From positions 3,133,001 through 3,197,000 of the forward strand of contig OY282432.1 of NCBI GenBank assembly GCA_958295985.1: a DNA stretch of 64,000 nucleotides, in the 5' to 3' direction. Below are positions 35,068 through 43,892 of this stretch, in pieces. A program made the position numbers and the translations under genes. The first letter of the stretch is position 1; every line of letters begins with the position of its first letter. A model generated the notes under the pieces. That model searched no databases. It was not told the DNA's origin and saw only the letters and a list, made by a program, of their open reading frames with translations. The stretch comes from an uncultured Candidatus Binatia bacterium (GTDB taxonomy: Bacteria > Desulfobacterota > Binatia > UBA9968 > JAJDTQ01).

Positions 35068-35154
35068 GCTGTGCCCCCGCACCTCTGGAACCCACGTGTG
35101 CAGCCCGGCTCCCCGGCTTCGGCTTGGCTGCTGTGCCCCCGTACTCCCGGAACC
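35068..35154. repeat. Imperfect direct repeat upstream of argC
   Basis: Two ~25-bp units beginning GCTGTGCCCCCG and ending GGAACC, at 35068-35093 and 35130-35154, lie in the 257-bp space between the flavin reductase and argC. They may be duplicated regulatory DNA or slipped repeats. Nothing else is recognised in this gap. Confidence 0.4.
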
Positions 35155-35226
35155 GACCCCTCGGCGCCTGGCGGCGGATGCCAATATCAAACGGATTCTG
35201 GTAAATTTGCAGTCCAGGGCGGCCTC

Positions 35227-36183
35227 ATGCGACCGAAAGTGCACATAGACGGCCACGCAGGCACCACGGGCCTGCGTATACGCGACTGGCTCGCAGGGCG
35301 CCGGGACATCGCGGTGTCCACGCTGGACGAGGACCGGCGCAAGGACGTTGCAGCCCGGCGCGCGGCCATCGAGGCATCAGACCTGACTGTGCTGTGCCTG
35401 CCGGACGACGCCGCGCGGGAAGCCGCGGGGTGGGCGGAGGCGTGCGGCGCGCAGATCATCGACGCCAGCACCGCTCATCGGGTGGCAGAGGGATGGACCT
35501 ACGGGCTGCCGGAGCTTGACGGGGCGCTGCGAGACGCCATCCGCGAGGCCCGTTTCGTGGCCAATCCCGGGTGTTACGCCTCGGCCTTCGTCCTGCTGAC
35601 GCGGCCCCTGGTGGACGCGGAGCTGTTGCCGCACGACACCGCGCTTTCCGTCCATGCCCTGTCGGGTTATTCGGGCGGCGGACGGGGCCTGATCGAACGA
35701 TGGGAGAGCCCCGAGCACGGCTTGAGCGCGTTACCCTATGAGGCGCCTTACGCGCTGGGTGCGCGGCACAAGCACATCCCCGAGATCATGGCCTACAGCG
35801 GCCTCACCGTCGAGCCGCAGTTCGTGCCCGCGGTTGGACCGTTCCGCTGCGGCATGCGGGTGGAGGTGCCGGTTCCGCTCGGCATGGTGCCCATGGGCGG
35901 AAACAGCACGGCGATGCTGGAGTGTCTACGGGAACGCTACGACAACGAACCTTTCGTTCGGGTGGTCCACCATCCGGACCCGCGCGAAGCCCACGAGCGC
36001 ACCCTCGATCCGCGGGCGTGCAACGACACCAACGTCATGGAACTCCACGTGCTGCCCCACCCTTCCGGCCACACGCTGCTGGTGGCCATTCTCGACAACC
36101 TCGGCAAGGGCGCCAGCGGCGTGGCGATCCAGAACCTGAACCTGATGCTCGGCCTTGCCGAGACCGCGCACCTGCCCAACTGA
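35227..36183 (+). CDS. argC: N-acetyl-gamma-glutamyl-phosphate reductase, type 2
   Basis: 318 residues from ATG 35227 (weak GGGCGG upstream); the open frame reaches 35071 but family homology begins MRPKVHIDGHAGTTGLRI. The enzyme is the NADPH-dependent third step of arginine synthesis. Seen: Rossmann start GHAGTTG, the catalytic Cys in NPGCYASAF near residue 117, and HALSGYSGGGRGLIE and ARHKHIPEI, which are typical of the shorter ArgC subfamily. It has no arginine genes beside it; it stands alone among catabolic genes. Confidence 0.95.
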   Translation: MRPKVHIDGHAGTTGLRIRDWLAGRRDIAVSTLDEDRRKDVAARRAAIEASDLTVLCLPDDAAREAAGWAEACGAQIIDASTAHRVAEGWTYGLPELDGALRDAIREARFVANPGCYASAFVLLTRPLVDAELLPHDTALSVHALSGYSGGGRGLIERWESPEHGLSALPYEAPYALGARHKHIPEIMAYSGLTVEPQFVPAVGPFRCGMRVEVPVPLGMVPMGGNSTAMLECLRERYDNEPFVRVVHHPDPREAHERTLDPRACNDTNVMELHVLPHPSGHTLLVAILDNLGKGASGVAIQNLNLMLGLAETAHLPN

Positions 36184-36226
36184 CGCCGGGCGGGGTAACC
36201 CGGCTACACGCCCCTCCACCCCTCCC

Positions 36227-36252
36227 GGATTCCCGTTTTCGCGGGGATGACG
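36227..36252. repeat. Family R2 palindromic repeat (copy b)
   Basis: GGATTCCCG-TTTT-CGCGGGGATGAC, imperfect arms, between the convergent argC and TauE/SafE genes. A second GGGGATGACG follows within 20 bp, suggesting a partial tandem unit. Confidence 0.6.
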
Positions 36253-36327
36253 GAGGGAGGCGCGGGGATGACGGTTTCGGGGCCTGTCGCCATTTCGTAC
36301 AAACCAGGGACTCGGAGTGTCCGTCTC

Positions 36328-37071
36328 CTATCCCGCGACGCCCTGCCAGATCAGTTTGACCTCCATCACGATGATGAGCGTGACGATGACGCGGTTGAAC
36401 CACTGCTTGCTGATATGGGGAGTCACCCGCATGCCCAAGGGCAGGAACAGCGCGATGGGGACGAGCGCGAGCACGCCTTGGCCGAGACCCTCCCGATCGA
36501 ACAGGCCGGCGGCCAGGACAAAGAGGAAATGCATGGTGGTGAGGCCCAGGAACATCGTCGATGCCGCGAAGATGTATGCCTCCTTCTCAAGCTGGAACGC
36601 GCGCACCCACGCCGCCACCACCGCGCTGGACATGCCGGCGGCGCCCTGGGAGACACCGGCCAGGGCCGCGATGACCGGCGAGAGGACACGGCCCCGCCGC
36701 CCAGTGAAACGGATCTCGATTCGAAAGGCCAGCAGCACCAGGTAAGCGCCCACACAAACCGCCAGCGCGAGGGTCAGCATGCGCTCCTCGGCAGTGGCCA
36801 GGAACCAAGTGCCGGCGGCGACGCCCAGGGCGCCCGCCATGGTAGCGAAGACGAGGCCCGGCACGGTGTGGAACCGGGAACGGTAGGACCACATGACCCA
36901 AAAGTTGCTCACCATGTTGGGGATGGTGATGACGACGACGGCCTGCTGGGCCCCCAGGAAGCCCGCCATGATGGGAACGGCGATGAGCGGAAGGCCCATT
37001 CCCGTGGCTCCTTTCGAGAATGCACCGGCGCCCAGCGCGACGAAGATGATCAAGAGGGTTTCGAGGTGCAT
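36328..37071 (-). CDS. Sulfite exporter TauE/SafE family protein
   Basis: 247 residues in about eight hydrophobic helices arranged as two similar halves, beginning HLETLLIIFVALGAGAFSKGATGMGLPLIAVPIMAGFLG. The FSKGxTGMGxPL motif and the second-half GVSQGAAGMSSAVVAAW are characteristic of TauE/SafE (DUF81) anion exporters. Inner membrane. It is divergent from the ABC transporter operon. Members export sulfite, sulfoacetate or organic anions. Confidence 0.92.
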   Translation of the reverse strand: MHLETLLIIFVALGAGAFSKGATGMGLPLIAVPIMAGFLGAQQAVVVITIPNMVSNFWVMWSYRSRFHTVPGLVFATMAGALGVAAGTWFLATAEERMLTLALAVCVGAYLVLLAFRIEIRFTGRRGRVLSPVIAALAGVSQGAAGMSSAVVAAWVRAFQLEKEAYIFAASTMFLGLTTMHFLFVLAAGLFDREGLGQGVLALVPIALFLPLGMRVTPHISKQWFNRVIVTLIIVMEVKLIWQGVAG

Positions 37072-37122
37072 TTCGACAAATCAGTGTCAGGGACCGGAGG
37101 CCGGGTCAAGCCCGCGACCGCG

Positions 37123-37148
37123 GGCGCCGGCGTCATCGTACCGGCGCC
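37123..37148. repeat. 8-bp inverted repeat in TauE/ABC divergent region
   Basis: GGCGCCGG (37123-37130) and CCGGCGCC (37141-37148) flank a 10-base spacer, 107 bp before the binding-protein start. It could be an operator or hairpin; no promoter can be placed with confidence. Confidence 0.3.
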
Positions 37149-37254
37149 ACGGGCTCTTGCGCTCATAACTTCATCCAGAGTAATGTGCGGCTGTCACAAG
37201 CCCGGACGGAAACAAGGGCTATCAGACCGAACCGGCAACAAGGAGGATTTTGCC

Positions 37255-38832
37255 ATGTTGAACGCTTCGAAAAGGCTCCTTCTACTCCTGGTCCTCGTGC
37301 TCCCATTGGCTCTGGCCGCGCCCGCGGTCGCGGCCGATTCCGGAAAGACGCTACGGTACGCTGCCGGGAGCTTCGGCGAGGAGTCCATGGATCCCACCCG
37401 CACCTCCATCAGCGCCTCGCTCGGGCTGGTGGGGCCGCTGTGGGACTGGCTCACCGAGGTGGACGCCGGCGGCAAGCTCACGCCGGGGCTGGCCCTGAGC
37501 TGGAAGCCCGGGGCGGACGGAAAGTCCTGGACTTTCAAGCTGAGGCCCGGGGTCAAGTTTCACGACGGCAGCGAGATGACCGCGGAGGACGCGCAGTTCA
37601 CCCTCATGGAGGGTTTCCGCCGGCCCAAGGCCAAGAGTTCCCGGGTGAGGCAGTTCCGCAAGGGCATCGAGGAGGTTCAGGTCATCGACCGCCACACGGT
37701 GAAAATCGTCACGGCGCGGCCATGGCCCACCTTTCCCTATGACATGTCCAATCAGCCCGGCATCGAGGGCATCGTGCTCCCCAAGGCTTACATCGAGAAG
37801 GTCGGCTGGGACGGCTTCGCCCAGAAGCCCGTGGGCACCGGGGCCTGGAAATTCGTCAAGCACGAGGTGGGCAACTTCGTCGAGTTCGAGGCCGTGAAGG
37901 ACCACTGGCGCATGTCTCCCCGGTTCGACCGTCTCCGCGCCGTGCTGGTACCCGAGGCCTCCACACGCGTGGCCATGCTCAAGACCGGTCAGGTGGACGT
38001 GGCGCGGATCTCCCTCGACGAGGTCCAGGACGTGAGCAAGGCGGGCTTCAAGATCGCCGAGGACCCGCAGCCCACGTCGGTGCGGATCCACCTCTACGCC
38101 ACCTACTACGACAAGGCCGGTCCGGTGAAGGACGTGCGGGTGCGCCAGGCCTTGAACCTGGCCATCGACAAGGTAGAGATCGTGCAGACGCTGCTGCACG
38201 GCAAGGGCAAGCCCGCGGCGGTGTTCCCCATCTCCCCCATCTCCATCGGGTATCCCGCGGACCTGAAGCCGTATCCCCATGACCCGGCCAAGGCCAGGAA
38301 GCTGCTGGCCGAGGCCGGCTATCCCAACGGGTTCTCCATCAAGCTGTTCGCGTTGCCCACGGCCGGCTTCACCCAGTACCGCCAGCTCGCCGAGATCGTG
38401 GCCGGGTACTGGGAGGTCATCGGGGTCAAGACCAGCATCGTCCCCACCGACATCGGGGCGTTTCGTCCGCTCTACATCGCCAACCCGCAGTCTCCCAAGA
38501 TCGTGGGGCAGGCCGGTACCTTCGCGACCACCGGACGCCTCAACGGCGCCGATGATCTGCGTATCTGGTGGTCGGCAAGCGGCAGGATCATCAAGATGGC
38601 CGACAACGTGGACGACCTCGCCCGGAAAGCCGCGGGCGAAGCCACCATCGACGGCATCGCGGCGCAGGTGACGAAGGCCTACGAGGTGCTCCACCGCGAC
38701 TACCGGGGCGTGCCCATCGCCGACGTCAAGGGGATCCTCTGGGCCTACGGCAACGGGGTGACCGGCATCCGGTTGCGGCCCCACCGGGGTTACATCGAGC
38801 CCAGCCTGGTGACCGCGACGCCGGCGAAATAG
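37255..38832 (+). CDS. ABC transporter substrate-binding protein, dipeptide/oligopeptide type (SBP_bac_5)
   Basis: 525 residues; AAGGAGGA precedes ATG 37255. The signal peptide MLNASKRLLLLLVLVLPLAL ends ...APAVAA without a lipobox Cys, so the protein is soluble in the periplasm. SBP_bac_5 features: SMDPTRTS, TPGLALSWKPGADGKSWTFKLRPGVKFHDGSEMTAEDAQFTL, TARPWPTFPYDMSNQPGI, VRVRQALNLAIDK and AGYPNGFSIKL. It is the first gene of a cluster with two permeases and two ATPases. Ligand may be a peptide or another amphiphilic compound; given the neighbourhood, a non-peptide organic substrate is possible. Confidence 0.95.
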   Translation: MLNASKRLLLLLVLVLPLALAAPAVAADSGKTLRYAAGSFGEESMDPTRTSISASLGLVGPLWDWLTEVDAGGKLTPGLALSWKPGADGKSWTFKLRPGVKFHDGSEMTAEDAQFTLMEGFRRPKAKSSRVRQFRKGIEEVQVIDRHTVKIVTARPWPTFPYDMSNQPGIEGIVLPKAYIEKVGWDGFAQKPVGTGAWKFVKHEVGNFVEFEAVKDHWRMSPRFDRLRAVLVPEASTRVAMLKTGQVDVARISLDEVQDVSKAGFKIAEDPQPTSVRIHLYATYYDKAGPVKDVRVRQALNLAIDKVEIVQTLLHGKGKPAAVFPISPISIGYPADLKPYPHDPAKARKLLAEAGYPNGFSIKLFALPTAGFTQYRQLAEIVAGYWEVIGVKTSIVPTDIGAFRPLYIANPQSPKIVGQAGTFATTGRLNGADDLRIWWSASGRIIKMADNVDDLARKAAGEATIDGIAAQVTKAYEVLHRDYRGVPIADVKGILWAYGNGVTGIRLRPHRGYIEPSLVTATPAK

Positions 38833-38874
38833 CCGCGAGCGAGAGGAGATTCCGGCTCACAACCGCGGGGTTCG

Positions 38875-39798
38875 ATGCAACGTTACATCGCCGGCAGGCT
38901 GGTCCAGTGCCTCGTCACCTTGTTGGTGATCAGCCTGCTGGTGTTCGCCCTGGCGCGGCTCACGGGAAACCCGCTCGACGTGATGCTGCCCATCGACGCC
39001 TCGGCCGAGCTCCAGGACGAGATGAGCCGGGAGCTTGGTCTGGACCAGCCCCTATACGTCCAGTACGCCCGGTTCGTGCATCGTCTGCTGTACGCCGACC
39101 TGGGTACTTCGATACGCACCCGGAAGCCGGTGGCCGACCTCATCGGCCAGCGGCTTCCCAACACCCTGAAGCTGGTGAGCGTCTCCACGGTCATGGCCCT
39201 GCTGATCGCGTTGCCGTTGGGGGTCATCGCGGCAACGCGCAAGGGCGGCCTCTGGGACGTCGGAGCGCGCACCGTGGCCCTGTTCGGCCAGTCCGTGCCC
39301 ACCTTCTGGGCGGGCATCGTGCTGATATCCGTCTTCGCCGTCAACTTCGAGCTCCTTCCCGCCGGCCGCAAGGAAGGTATCGAATCCTACGTCCTGCCGG
39401 CCGTGACCCTGGGCCTGTTCGGCTTTATGCTGGCGGGCGTGGTGCGGCTCCTGCGCGGGTCCATGCTGGACGTGCTGGATAGCGAGTACGTCAAGTTCGC
39501 CCGCATCAAGGGACTGGCCGAATCGGTGGTGACCTGGAAGCACGCCTTCAAGAACGCGCTGATCCCGGTGGTGACGTTCGTCGGTTTCTACTTCGGCATC
39601 CTGATGGCCGGCAGCGTGGTGGTGGAGACCGTGTTCGCCTGGCCGGGCATCGGCCGGCTGGCCTTCGAGGCGGTCCAGTGGCGCGACTACCCGGTGATCC
39701 AGGGCGTGGTGCTGCTCGTGTCCACCATCATCCTGGCGGGCAATCTCGTGGTGGATATCCTGTACGCCTACATCGACCCCCGCATTCGCTATGGCTGA
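38875..39798 (+). CDS. ABC transporter permease, DppB/GsiC type
   Basis: 307 residues, about six membrane helices. The N-terminal MQRYIAGRLVQCLVTLLVISLLVFALARLTGNPLDVML is the family opening. The EAA-type coupling loop is EYVKFARIKGLAESVVTWKHAFKNALIPV. The C-terminal AGNLVVDILYAYIDPRIRYG is also typical. The last 8 bp overlap the next permease gene, so the two subunits are translationally coupled. Confidence 0.95.
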   Translation: MQRYIAGRLVQCLVTLLVISLLVFALARLTGNPLDVMLPIDASAELQDEMSRELGLDQPLYVQYARFVHRLLYADLGTSIRTRKPVADLIGQRLPNTLKLVSVSTVMALLIALPLGVIAATRKGGLWDVGARTVALFGQSVPTFWAGIVLISVFAVNFELLPAGRKEGIESYVLPAVTLGLFGFMLAGVVRLLRGSMLDVLDSEYVKFARIKGLAESVVTWKHAFKNALIPVVTFVGFYFGILMAGSVVVETVFAWPGIGRLAFEAVQWRDYPVIQGVVLLVSTIILAGNLVVDILYAYIDPRIRYG

Positions 39799-40681
39799 CT
39801 CCGATATCACCGTGACCGCGGACAGCGACCTTCCCCGCTCCGTGCGCGCCCGCGCGCGCAGGCTGCTGGTGCTTCCCCTGCTGGTCCTCGTCACCTTCGG
39901 CGCCCTCGGCGTGCTGGCCGACGTGGTGGCTCCCTATCCGCCCAACAAGATCGCCCTGAGATCCCGCCTGCTGCCGCCGTTCTGGCAGGCGGGCGGCACG
40001 GTGACGCATCCCCTGGGCACCGACAGGCTGGGCCGGGACATCACCAGCCGCATCATCCACGGCGCGCGTGTATCCATTGCCGCGGGTTTGGCGGCAGTGG
40101 CCGTCGGCGGCGTCATCGGCACCCTGCTGGGGTTGATCTCCGGCTACTACGGGCGCTGGGTAGACACCCTCATCATGCGCACCACCGACGCCATGCTGTC
40201 GTTGCCCATCATCCTGATCGCGTTGCTGTTCGCCGTGATGTTCGGCCCGAGCTTCAGGAACCTCATCCTGGTCCTGGGCCTCGTCATGTGGGCGAGGTTC
40301 GCCCGGCTCGTGCGCGGCGAGGTGCTGAGCTGGAAGGAGCGGGAGTTCGTGGCCCTTGCCCGAGTGGCCGGCTGCTCCTCGTTCCGTATCCTCCAGCGAC
40401 ACATCTTCCCCAACATCGTCAATCCGCTGGTGGTGCTGGCGACCCTTCAGGTGGGTTGGGTCGTCATCGTGGAGGCTTCGTTGAGCTTTCTGGGGGCGGG
40501 AATCCCGCCGCCGACGCCTTCCTGGGGGGCGATGATCGCAGACGGGCGCTCCCACATCACCACGGCCTGGTGGTTGTCGTTCTTCCCCGGCGTGGCGCTG
40601 GTGCTGCTGGTGCTCTCCATCAACCTTTTGGGAGACTGGCTGCGGGATTTCCTGGATCCCAGGACCCGGAACCTGACGTGA
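39791..40681 (+). CDS. ABC transporter permease, DppC type
   Basis: 296 residues. A hydrophilic N-terminus is followed by LVLVTFGALGVLADVVAPYPPNKI; HPLGTDRLGRDITSRIIHGARVSI is the DppC hallmark. The coupling loop is EREFVALARVAGCSSFRILQRHIFPNIVNPL; the end is INLLGDWLRDFLDPRTRNLT. It heterodimerises with the DppB-type partner in the inner membrane. The following 272 bp hold repeat R3a and then the racemase-fold gene. Confidence 0.95.
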   Translation: MADSDITVTADSDLPRSVRARARRLLVLPLLVLVTFGALGVLADVVAPYPPNKIALRSRLLPPFWQAGGTVTHPLGTDRLGRDITSRIIHGARVSIAAGLAAVAVGGVIGTLLGLISGYYGRWVDTLIMRTTDAMLSLPIILIALLFAVMFGPSFRNLILVLGLVMWARFARLVRGEVLSWKEREFVALARVAGCSSFRILQRHIFPNIVNPLVVLATLQVGWVVIVEASLSFLGAGIPPPTPSWGAMIADGRSHITTAWWLSFFPGVALVLLVLSINLLGDWLRDFLDPRTRNLT

Positions 40682-40773
40682 GCAGGCGCCGGACGACGCC
40701 TTGCCACAGTGCGACCTTCGAGATGCCAAGACGATACCGATGGACTTTCACCTGTCGATGTGTGACAGGACAT

Positions 40774-40936
40774 TGGTGTGGTGTCCTCTATAAACGGTGG
40801 ATAAGGTGCGCAGGACTTTTCGTCGTCGGCAAGGCGCGACAACGAGCAGTGGCCCATACCACGCGAGGCGGAGCAACGTAGCCGACGGCGAAAAGGACCA
40901 GCAGATTATCCTCCGTTTATAGAGGACACCACACCA
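40774..40936. repeat. Structured repeat R3, copy a (core plus long inverted arms)
   Basis: Outer arms 40774-40804 and 40906-40936 are complementary at 30 of 31 positions. The enclosed core (40827-40905) aligns without gaps to 42714-42792 at about 66 of 79 positions by hand. The core has its own nested stem (TTTTCGTCGTCGGC / GCCGACGGCGAAAA). The whole unit can fold into one long hairpin, in the gap between the permease operon and the racemase-fold gene, ending 17 bp before that gene. Confidence 0.8.
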
Positions 40937-40953
40937 CTAGAGGAGGCTCCGCT

Positions 40954-41670
40954 ATGTACGGTTACCGCGCCCGAATCGGCTATACGTCCCCGCCCTACCT
41001 GACCGAGACCTTCCCGTACGAGTTCTACAAGATGGTCCCGGAGGGCGTGACGCTCGTCCTCACCACCCTTGCCATCAAGCAGCTTACCGAGCAGGAAACG
41101 ACCCGAAGCGTCGAGATGACCCTGGAGGCGGCCCGGGAAATGGGCAAGGCCGGGGTCGACATCATGGTTTTCGGCGGCGTTCCGCTCAACCTGTCGCTGG
41201 GTTACGACGGGCTCGAGGAGACCCTGCGCAAGACCGAGGAAGAGATCGGCGTTCCGGTGACCTCCAGCATCACCGCGCAGGTGAACGCGCTACGGGCCGT
41301 GGGCGCCAAGAAGCTGACACTCCTTCACCCCTTTACCGACCCCGAGGGTTTCCATGCGGAGTACGTGACCCATTACGGCTTCGAACTGTTGGGGTTCAGA
41401 GGCGCCCAGAAGACCGTGGCGGACCTCGCCACCATCTCGCAGGACGAGGTGAAGGGGATCGCGGAGGCTCTCTACCGCGAGCACCCCGACGCGGACACGC
41501 TCTACATCCCCGCCCCCCACTGGGGCATCATCGAACTCATCGAACCGCTGGAGCAGGAGCTCGGGGTCAACGTCATCGTTGCGATACAGGCCATCGTCTG
41601 GGAGACCCTGCGCCGCTGCGGGGTGAACGACCGGATCAACGGCTACGGCCGCCTGCTCCGCGACTTCTGA
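40954..41670 (+). CDS. Aspartate/glutamate racemase / maleate isomerase-fold protein lacking catalytic cysteines
   Basis: 238 residues; AGGAGG 8 bases before ATG 40954. The architecture is that of maleate cis-trans isomerase/arylmalonate decarboxylase: YRARIGYTSPPYLTETFPYEFYKMVPEGV, then VDIMVFGGVPLNLSLG, VGAKKLTLLHPFTDPEGFHAEYV and TLYIPAPHWGIIELIEPLEQELG. At the two positions where the family has its catalytic Cys pair, this protein has GGVPL and PAPHW. The only Cys is near the C-terminus (LRRCGVN). It may use another chemistry, be a regulator-like binder, or be inactive. It lies between the ABC permeases and ATPases. The paralogue at 45121 retains both Cys. Confidence 0.8.
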   Translation: MYGYRARIGYTSPPYLTETFPYEFYKMVPEGVTLVLTTLAIKQLTEQETTRSVEMTLEAAREMGKAGVDIMVFGGVPLNLSLGYDGLEETLRKTEEEIGVPVTSSITAQVNALRAVGAKKLTLLHPFTDPEGFHAEYVTHYGFELLGFRGAQKTVADLATISQDEVKGIAEALYREHPDADTLYIPAPHWGIIELIEPLEQELGVNVIVAIQAIVWETLRRCGVNDRINGYGRLLRDF

Positions 41671-41701
41671 ACACGGTCCGGGCATACCCGCCCCCCTCCG
41701 A

Positions 41702-42676
41702 TCAGAACAGGTGGCAGGCCACCTCCCGCTCCGGGGCCACCTCCCGGAGCCTCGGCTCCTCTTCCGCGCACCGGGGCATGGCCAAGGGACAACGCGGGTG
41801 GAAACGGCAGCCGGAGGGTGGGTTCATGGGGTTGGGGACCTCGCCCGCCAACACGGTCTCGCCGGACTCCTGTCCCGGCCGGACCGGCAGGGCGGCGGCG
41901 ATGAGCGCCTGGGTGTACGGGTGCAGGGGGTCCGCGTAGAGCGTGTCGGCCTTGCCTTCCTCGACGATCCTTCCCAGATACATCACGGCGACCCGGTGGC
42001 TCAGGTGCCGGGACACGGCCAGGTCATGGGTGATGAGCAGGTAGCTGAGGCCGTGCTCGTCCTGGAGGTCTTTCAGCAGGTTGATGATCTGGCTTCGGAT
42101 GGATGCGTCGAGCGAGGCCACGGGCTCGTCCAGGACGATCAATCGCGAATGGGTCGCCAGCGCCCGGGCCAGGGCGATACGCTGCCGTTGCCCGCCGCTG
42201 AACTCGTGGGGATAGAGCCGGGCGAAGGCCGCGTCGAGGTTGACGTCCTTCAGGACCTCCGCCACCCGCTCGCCCACTGCCTGCCGCGACAGCCCGGCGT
42301 TCACCACCAGCGGCTCGCCGACGATGTCGCCCACGCGCATCCTGGGGTTGAGCGAGCTCTGGGGGTCCTGGAAGACGGCCTGCACGGTGCTCCGGTACTG
42401 TTGCAGGTCGCTGCCCGCCATCCGTTCCAGGCTGACCCCCTGGTAGAGGATCTCACCGCCGGTGGGGCGCTCCAGCAACAAGACCATCCTGGCCGTGGTG
42501 CTCTTGCCGCAACCCGACTCCCCTACCAGTCCCAGGGTCTCGCCGGCGTCGATGTGAAAGCTGACCTCCTCCACCGCGCGGACCCAGCCGACGTTGCCGC
42601 CAAGGATCAACCCCTTGGTGACGGGGAAACGCTTACTGACGTTCCTGGCTTCCAGCAGGGTGGTGTCGCGTTTCAT
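41702..42676 (-). CDS. ABC transporter ATP-binding protein, DppF/OppF type
   Basis: 324 residues from ATG 42676 ([19 protein letters not shown]). The apparent extension upstream is translated repeat R3b. Walker A is [16 protein letters not shown], the Q-loop is followed by signature [16 protein letters not shown], Walker B is [12 protein letters not shown], the His switch is LLITHDLAV, and the oligopeptide-transporter C-terminal [22 protein letters not shown] segment is present. It works with the DppD-type ATPase 150 bp upstream and the permeases at 38.9-40.7 kb, although the ATPases are on the opposite strand. Confidence 0.96.
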   Translation of the reverse strand: MKRDTTLLEARNVSKRFPVTKGLILGGNVGWVRAVEEVSFHIDAGETLGLVGESGCGKSTTARMVLLLERPTGGEILYQGVSLERMAGSDLQQYRSTVQAVFQDPQSSLNPRMRVGDIVGEPLVVNAGLSRQAVGERVAEVLKDVNLDAAFARLYPHEFSGGQRQRIALARALATHSRLIVLDEPVASLDASIRSQIINLLKDLQDEHGLSYLLITHDLAVSRHLSHRVAVMYLGRIVEEGKADTLYADPLHPYTQALIAAALPVRPGQESGETVLAGEVPNPMNPPSGCRFHPRCPLAMPRCAEEEPRLREVAPEREVACHLF

Positions 42677-42819
42677 GGACGGGCTCGTGAAGACGTGCAG
42701 AAATTCTTGCCGCCGGCAAGACGCGACCACGAGCAGCGGCCGGTACCACGCGCGGAGGAGCCACGCAGCCGGCGGCGAGGAGGACCGGCAGACTCGCAAG
42801 CGCATCCGTGAAACGCGAC
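42665..42819. repeat. Structured repeat R3, copy b
   Basis: The core 42714-42792 is the ungapped relative of 40827-40905. Its flanking arms 42665-42691 and 42793-42819 are complementary at about 21 of 27 positions (GTCGCGTTTCA / TGAAACGCGAC outermost) but share no sequence with the arms of copy a. The left arm includes the start codon region of the DppF-type gene, so the right arm is an inverted near-copy of that gene's first codons. It fills the gap between the two ATPase genes. Confidence 0.75.
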
Positions 42820-42820
42820 G

Positions 42821-43828
42821 CTAGGTTTCATGCTCGTCCTTCGCGTGCAACCAGCAGGCTACGCTGTGGCCCGGGTCGAGCCGGGTCTCCGGCGGGGCCT
42901 CGGACCGGCAGATTGCCATGGCCCTGGGGCAGCGGGGCGCGAACGCGCAGCCGGGGGGCAGGTCGTAGACCAGCGGCGGACTCCCCTCGATGGACGGGAA
43001 CCGGTGGACCTTGCGGTCCATGCGCGGGATGGACTGCAGCAACGCTTCCGTATAGGGGTGCGCGGGACGTTCGAAGAGCGCCTCCACGGTCAGTTGCTCC
43101 ACGATCTTGCCGGCGTACATGACCGCCACCCGGTCACAGATCCGCGCCAGGGTGCCCAGGTCGTGGGTGATGTAGATGATGGACAGGTTCGATTCCTGCT
43201 GAAGCTCCTTCAGCAGCCGCAGGTACTGGGCCTGGATGGTGACGTCCAGGGAGGTGGTGGGCTCGTCGGCGATGAGGACCTTCGGCCCGGCCGAGATGGC
43301 GGTGGCGCCCACCACCCGCTGGCGCATGCCGCCACTGAACTGATGGGGATAGTCGTTCAGGCGGGATTCCGGCGCGGGGATGCGCACGAGGCTCAGAAGC
43401 TTCGAGACCCTTTCCCGGATTCCGGAACGCGGCACGACGCGGTGGACCCGCAACGGTTCGGCCACCTGGCCGCCGATGGAGAACACCGGATTCAGGGTAC
43501 TCAGGGGATCCTGCAGGATCATGGCGATCCCGCGGCCCCGGACCCGGCGCATCTCCTGCTCCGATATCCGCAGCAGGTCCCGCCCCTGAAACAGCACCTG
43601 ACCGGAGACGATGCGCCCCGCGGGTCCCGGCACCAGCCGCAGGATGGAGAGGCTGGTCATGCTCTTGCCGCAGCCCGACTCGCCCAGCAGTCCCAGGGAT
43701 TCTCTCTCGTTCAGGGTGAAGGAGACGCCGTCCACGGCCTTGCCCGTTCCCCACCGGGTGAAGAAGTGCGTCCTCAGGTCCTTGACTTCGAGCAACGGTC
43801 CGGACGGAGCGTTGGAGTCGGTATCCAT
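42821..43828 (-). CDS. ABC transporter ATP-binding protein, DppD/OppD type
   Basis: 335 residues from ATG 43828, preceded by AAAGGAACC; longer in-frame starts lack ribosome sites. Walker [18 protein letters not shown], signature [15 protein letters not shown], Walker [13 protein letters not shown], His switch YITHDLGTL, and the C-terminal [22 protein letters not shown] region of peptide-transporter ATPases. It is upstream partner of the DppF-type subunit; repeat R3b separates them. The gene is divergent from amidohydrolase A7. Confidence 0.96.
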   Translation of the reverse strand: MDTDSNAPSGPLLEVKDLRTHFFTRWGTGKAVDGVSFTLNERESLGLLGESGCGKSMTSLSILRLVPGPAGRIVSGQVLFQGRDLLRISEQEMRRVRGRGIAMILQDPLSTLNPVFSIGGQVAEPLRVHRVVPRSGIRERVSKLLSLVRIPAPESRLNDYPHQFSGGMRQRVVGATAISAGPKVLIADEPTTSLDVTIQAQYLRLLKELQQESNLSIIYITHDLGTLARICDRVAVMYAGKIVEQLTVEALFERPAHPYTEALLQSIPRMDRKVHRFPSIEGSPPLVYDLPPGCAFAPRCPRAMAICRSEAPPETRLDPGHSVACWLHAKDEHET

Positions 43829-43892
43829 GGGGGTTCCTTTACGGAGCACGGGCATCTTGACACAAAAACCGCGGTAGTAGTAACCACGGGTC

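Noticed and set aside
40774-40936. R3a as a simple transcription terminator of the permease operon
   Set aside because: It is too long, has a conserved 79-bp core shared with another locus and no U-tract.
42677-42805. N-terminal extension of the DppF-type ATPase
   Set aside because: It is the translated R3b repeat; ATG 42676 begins the conserved domain.
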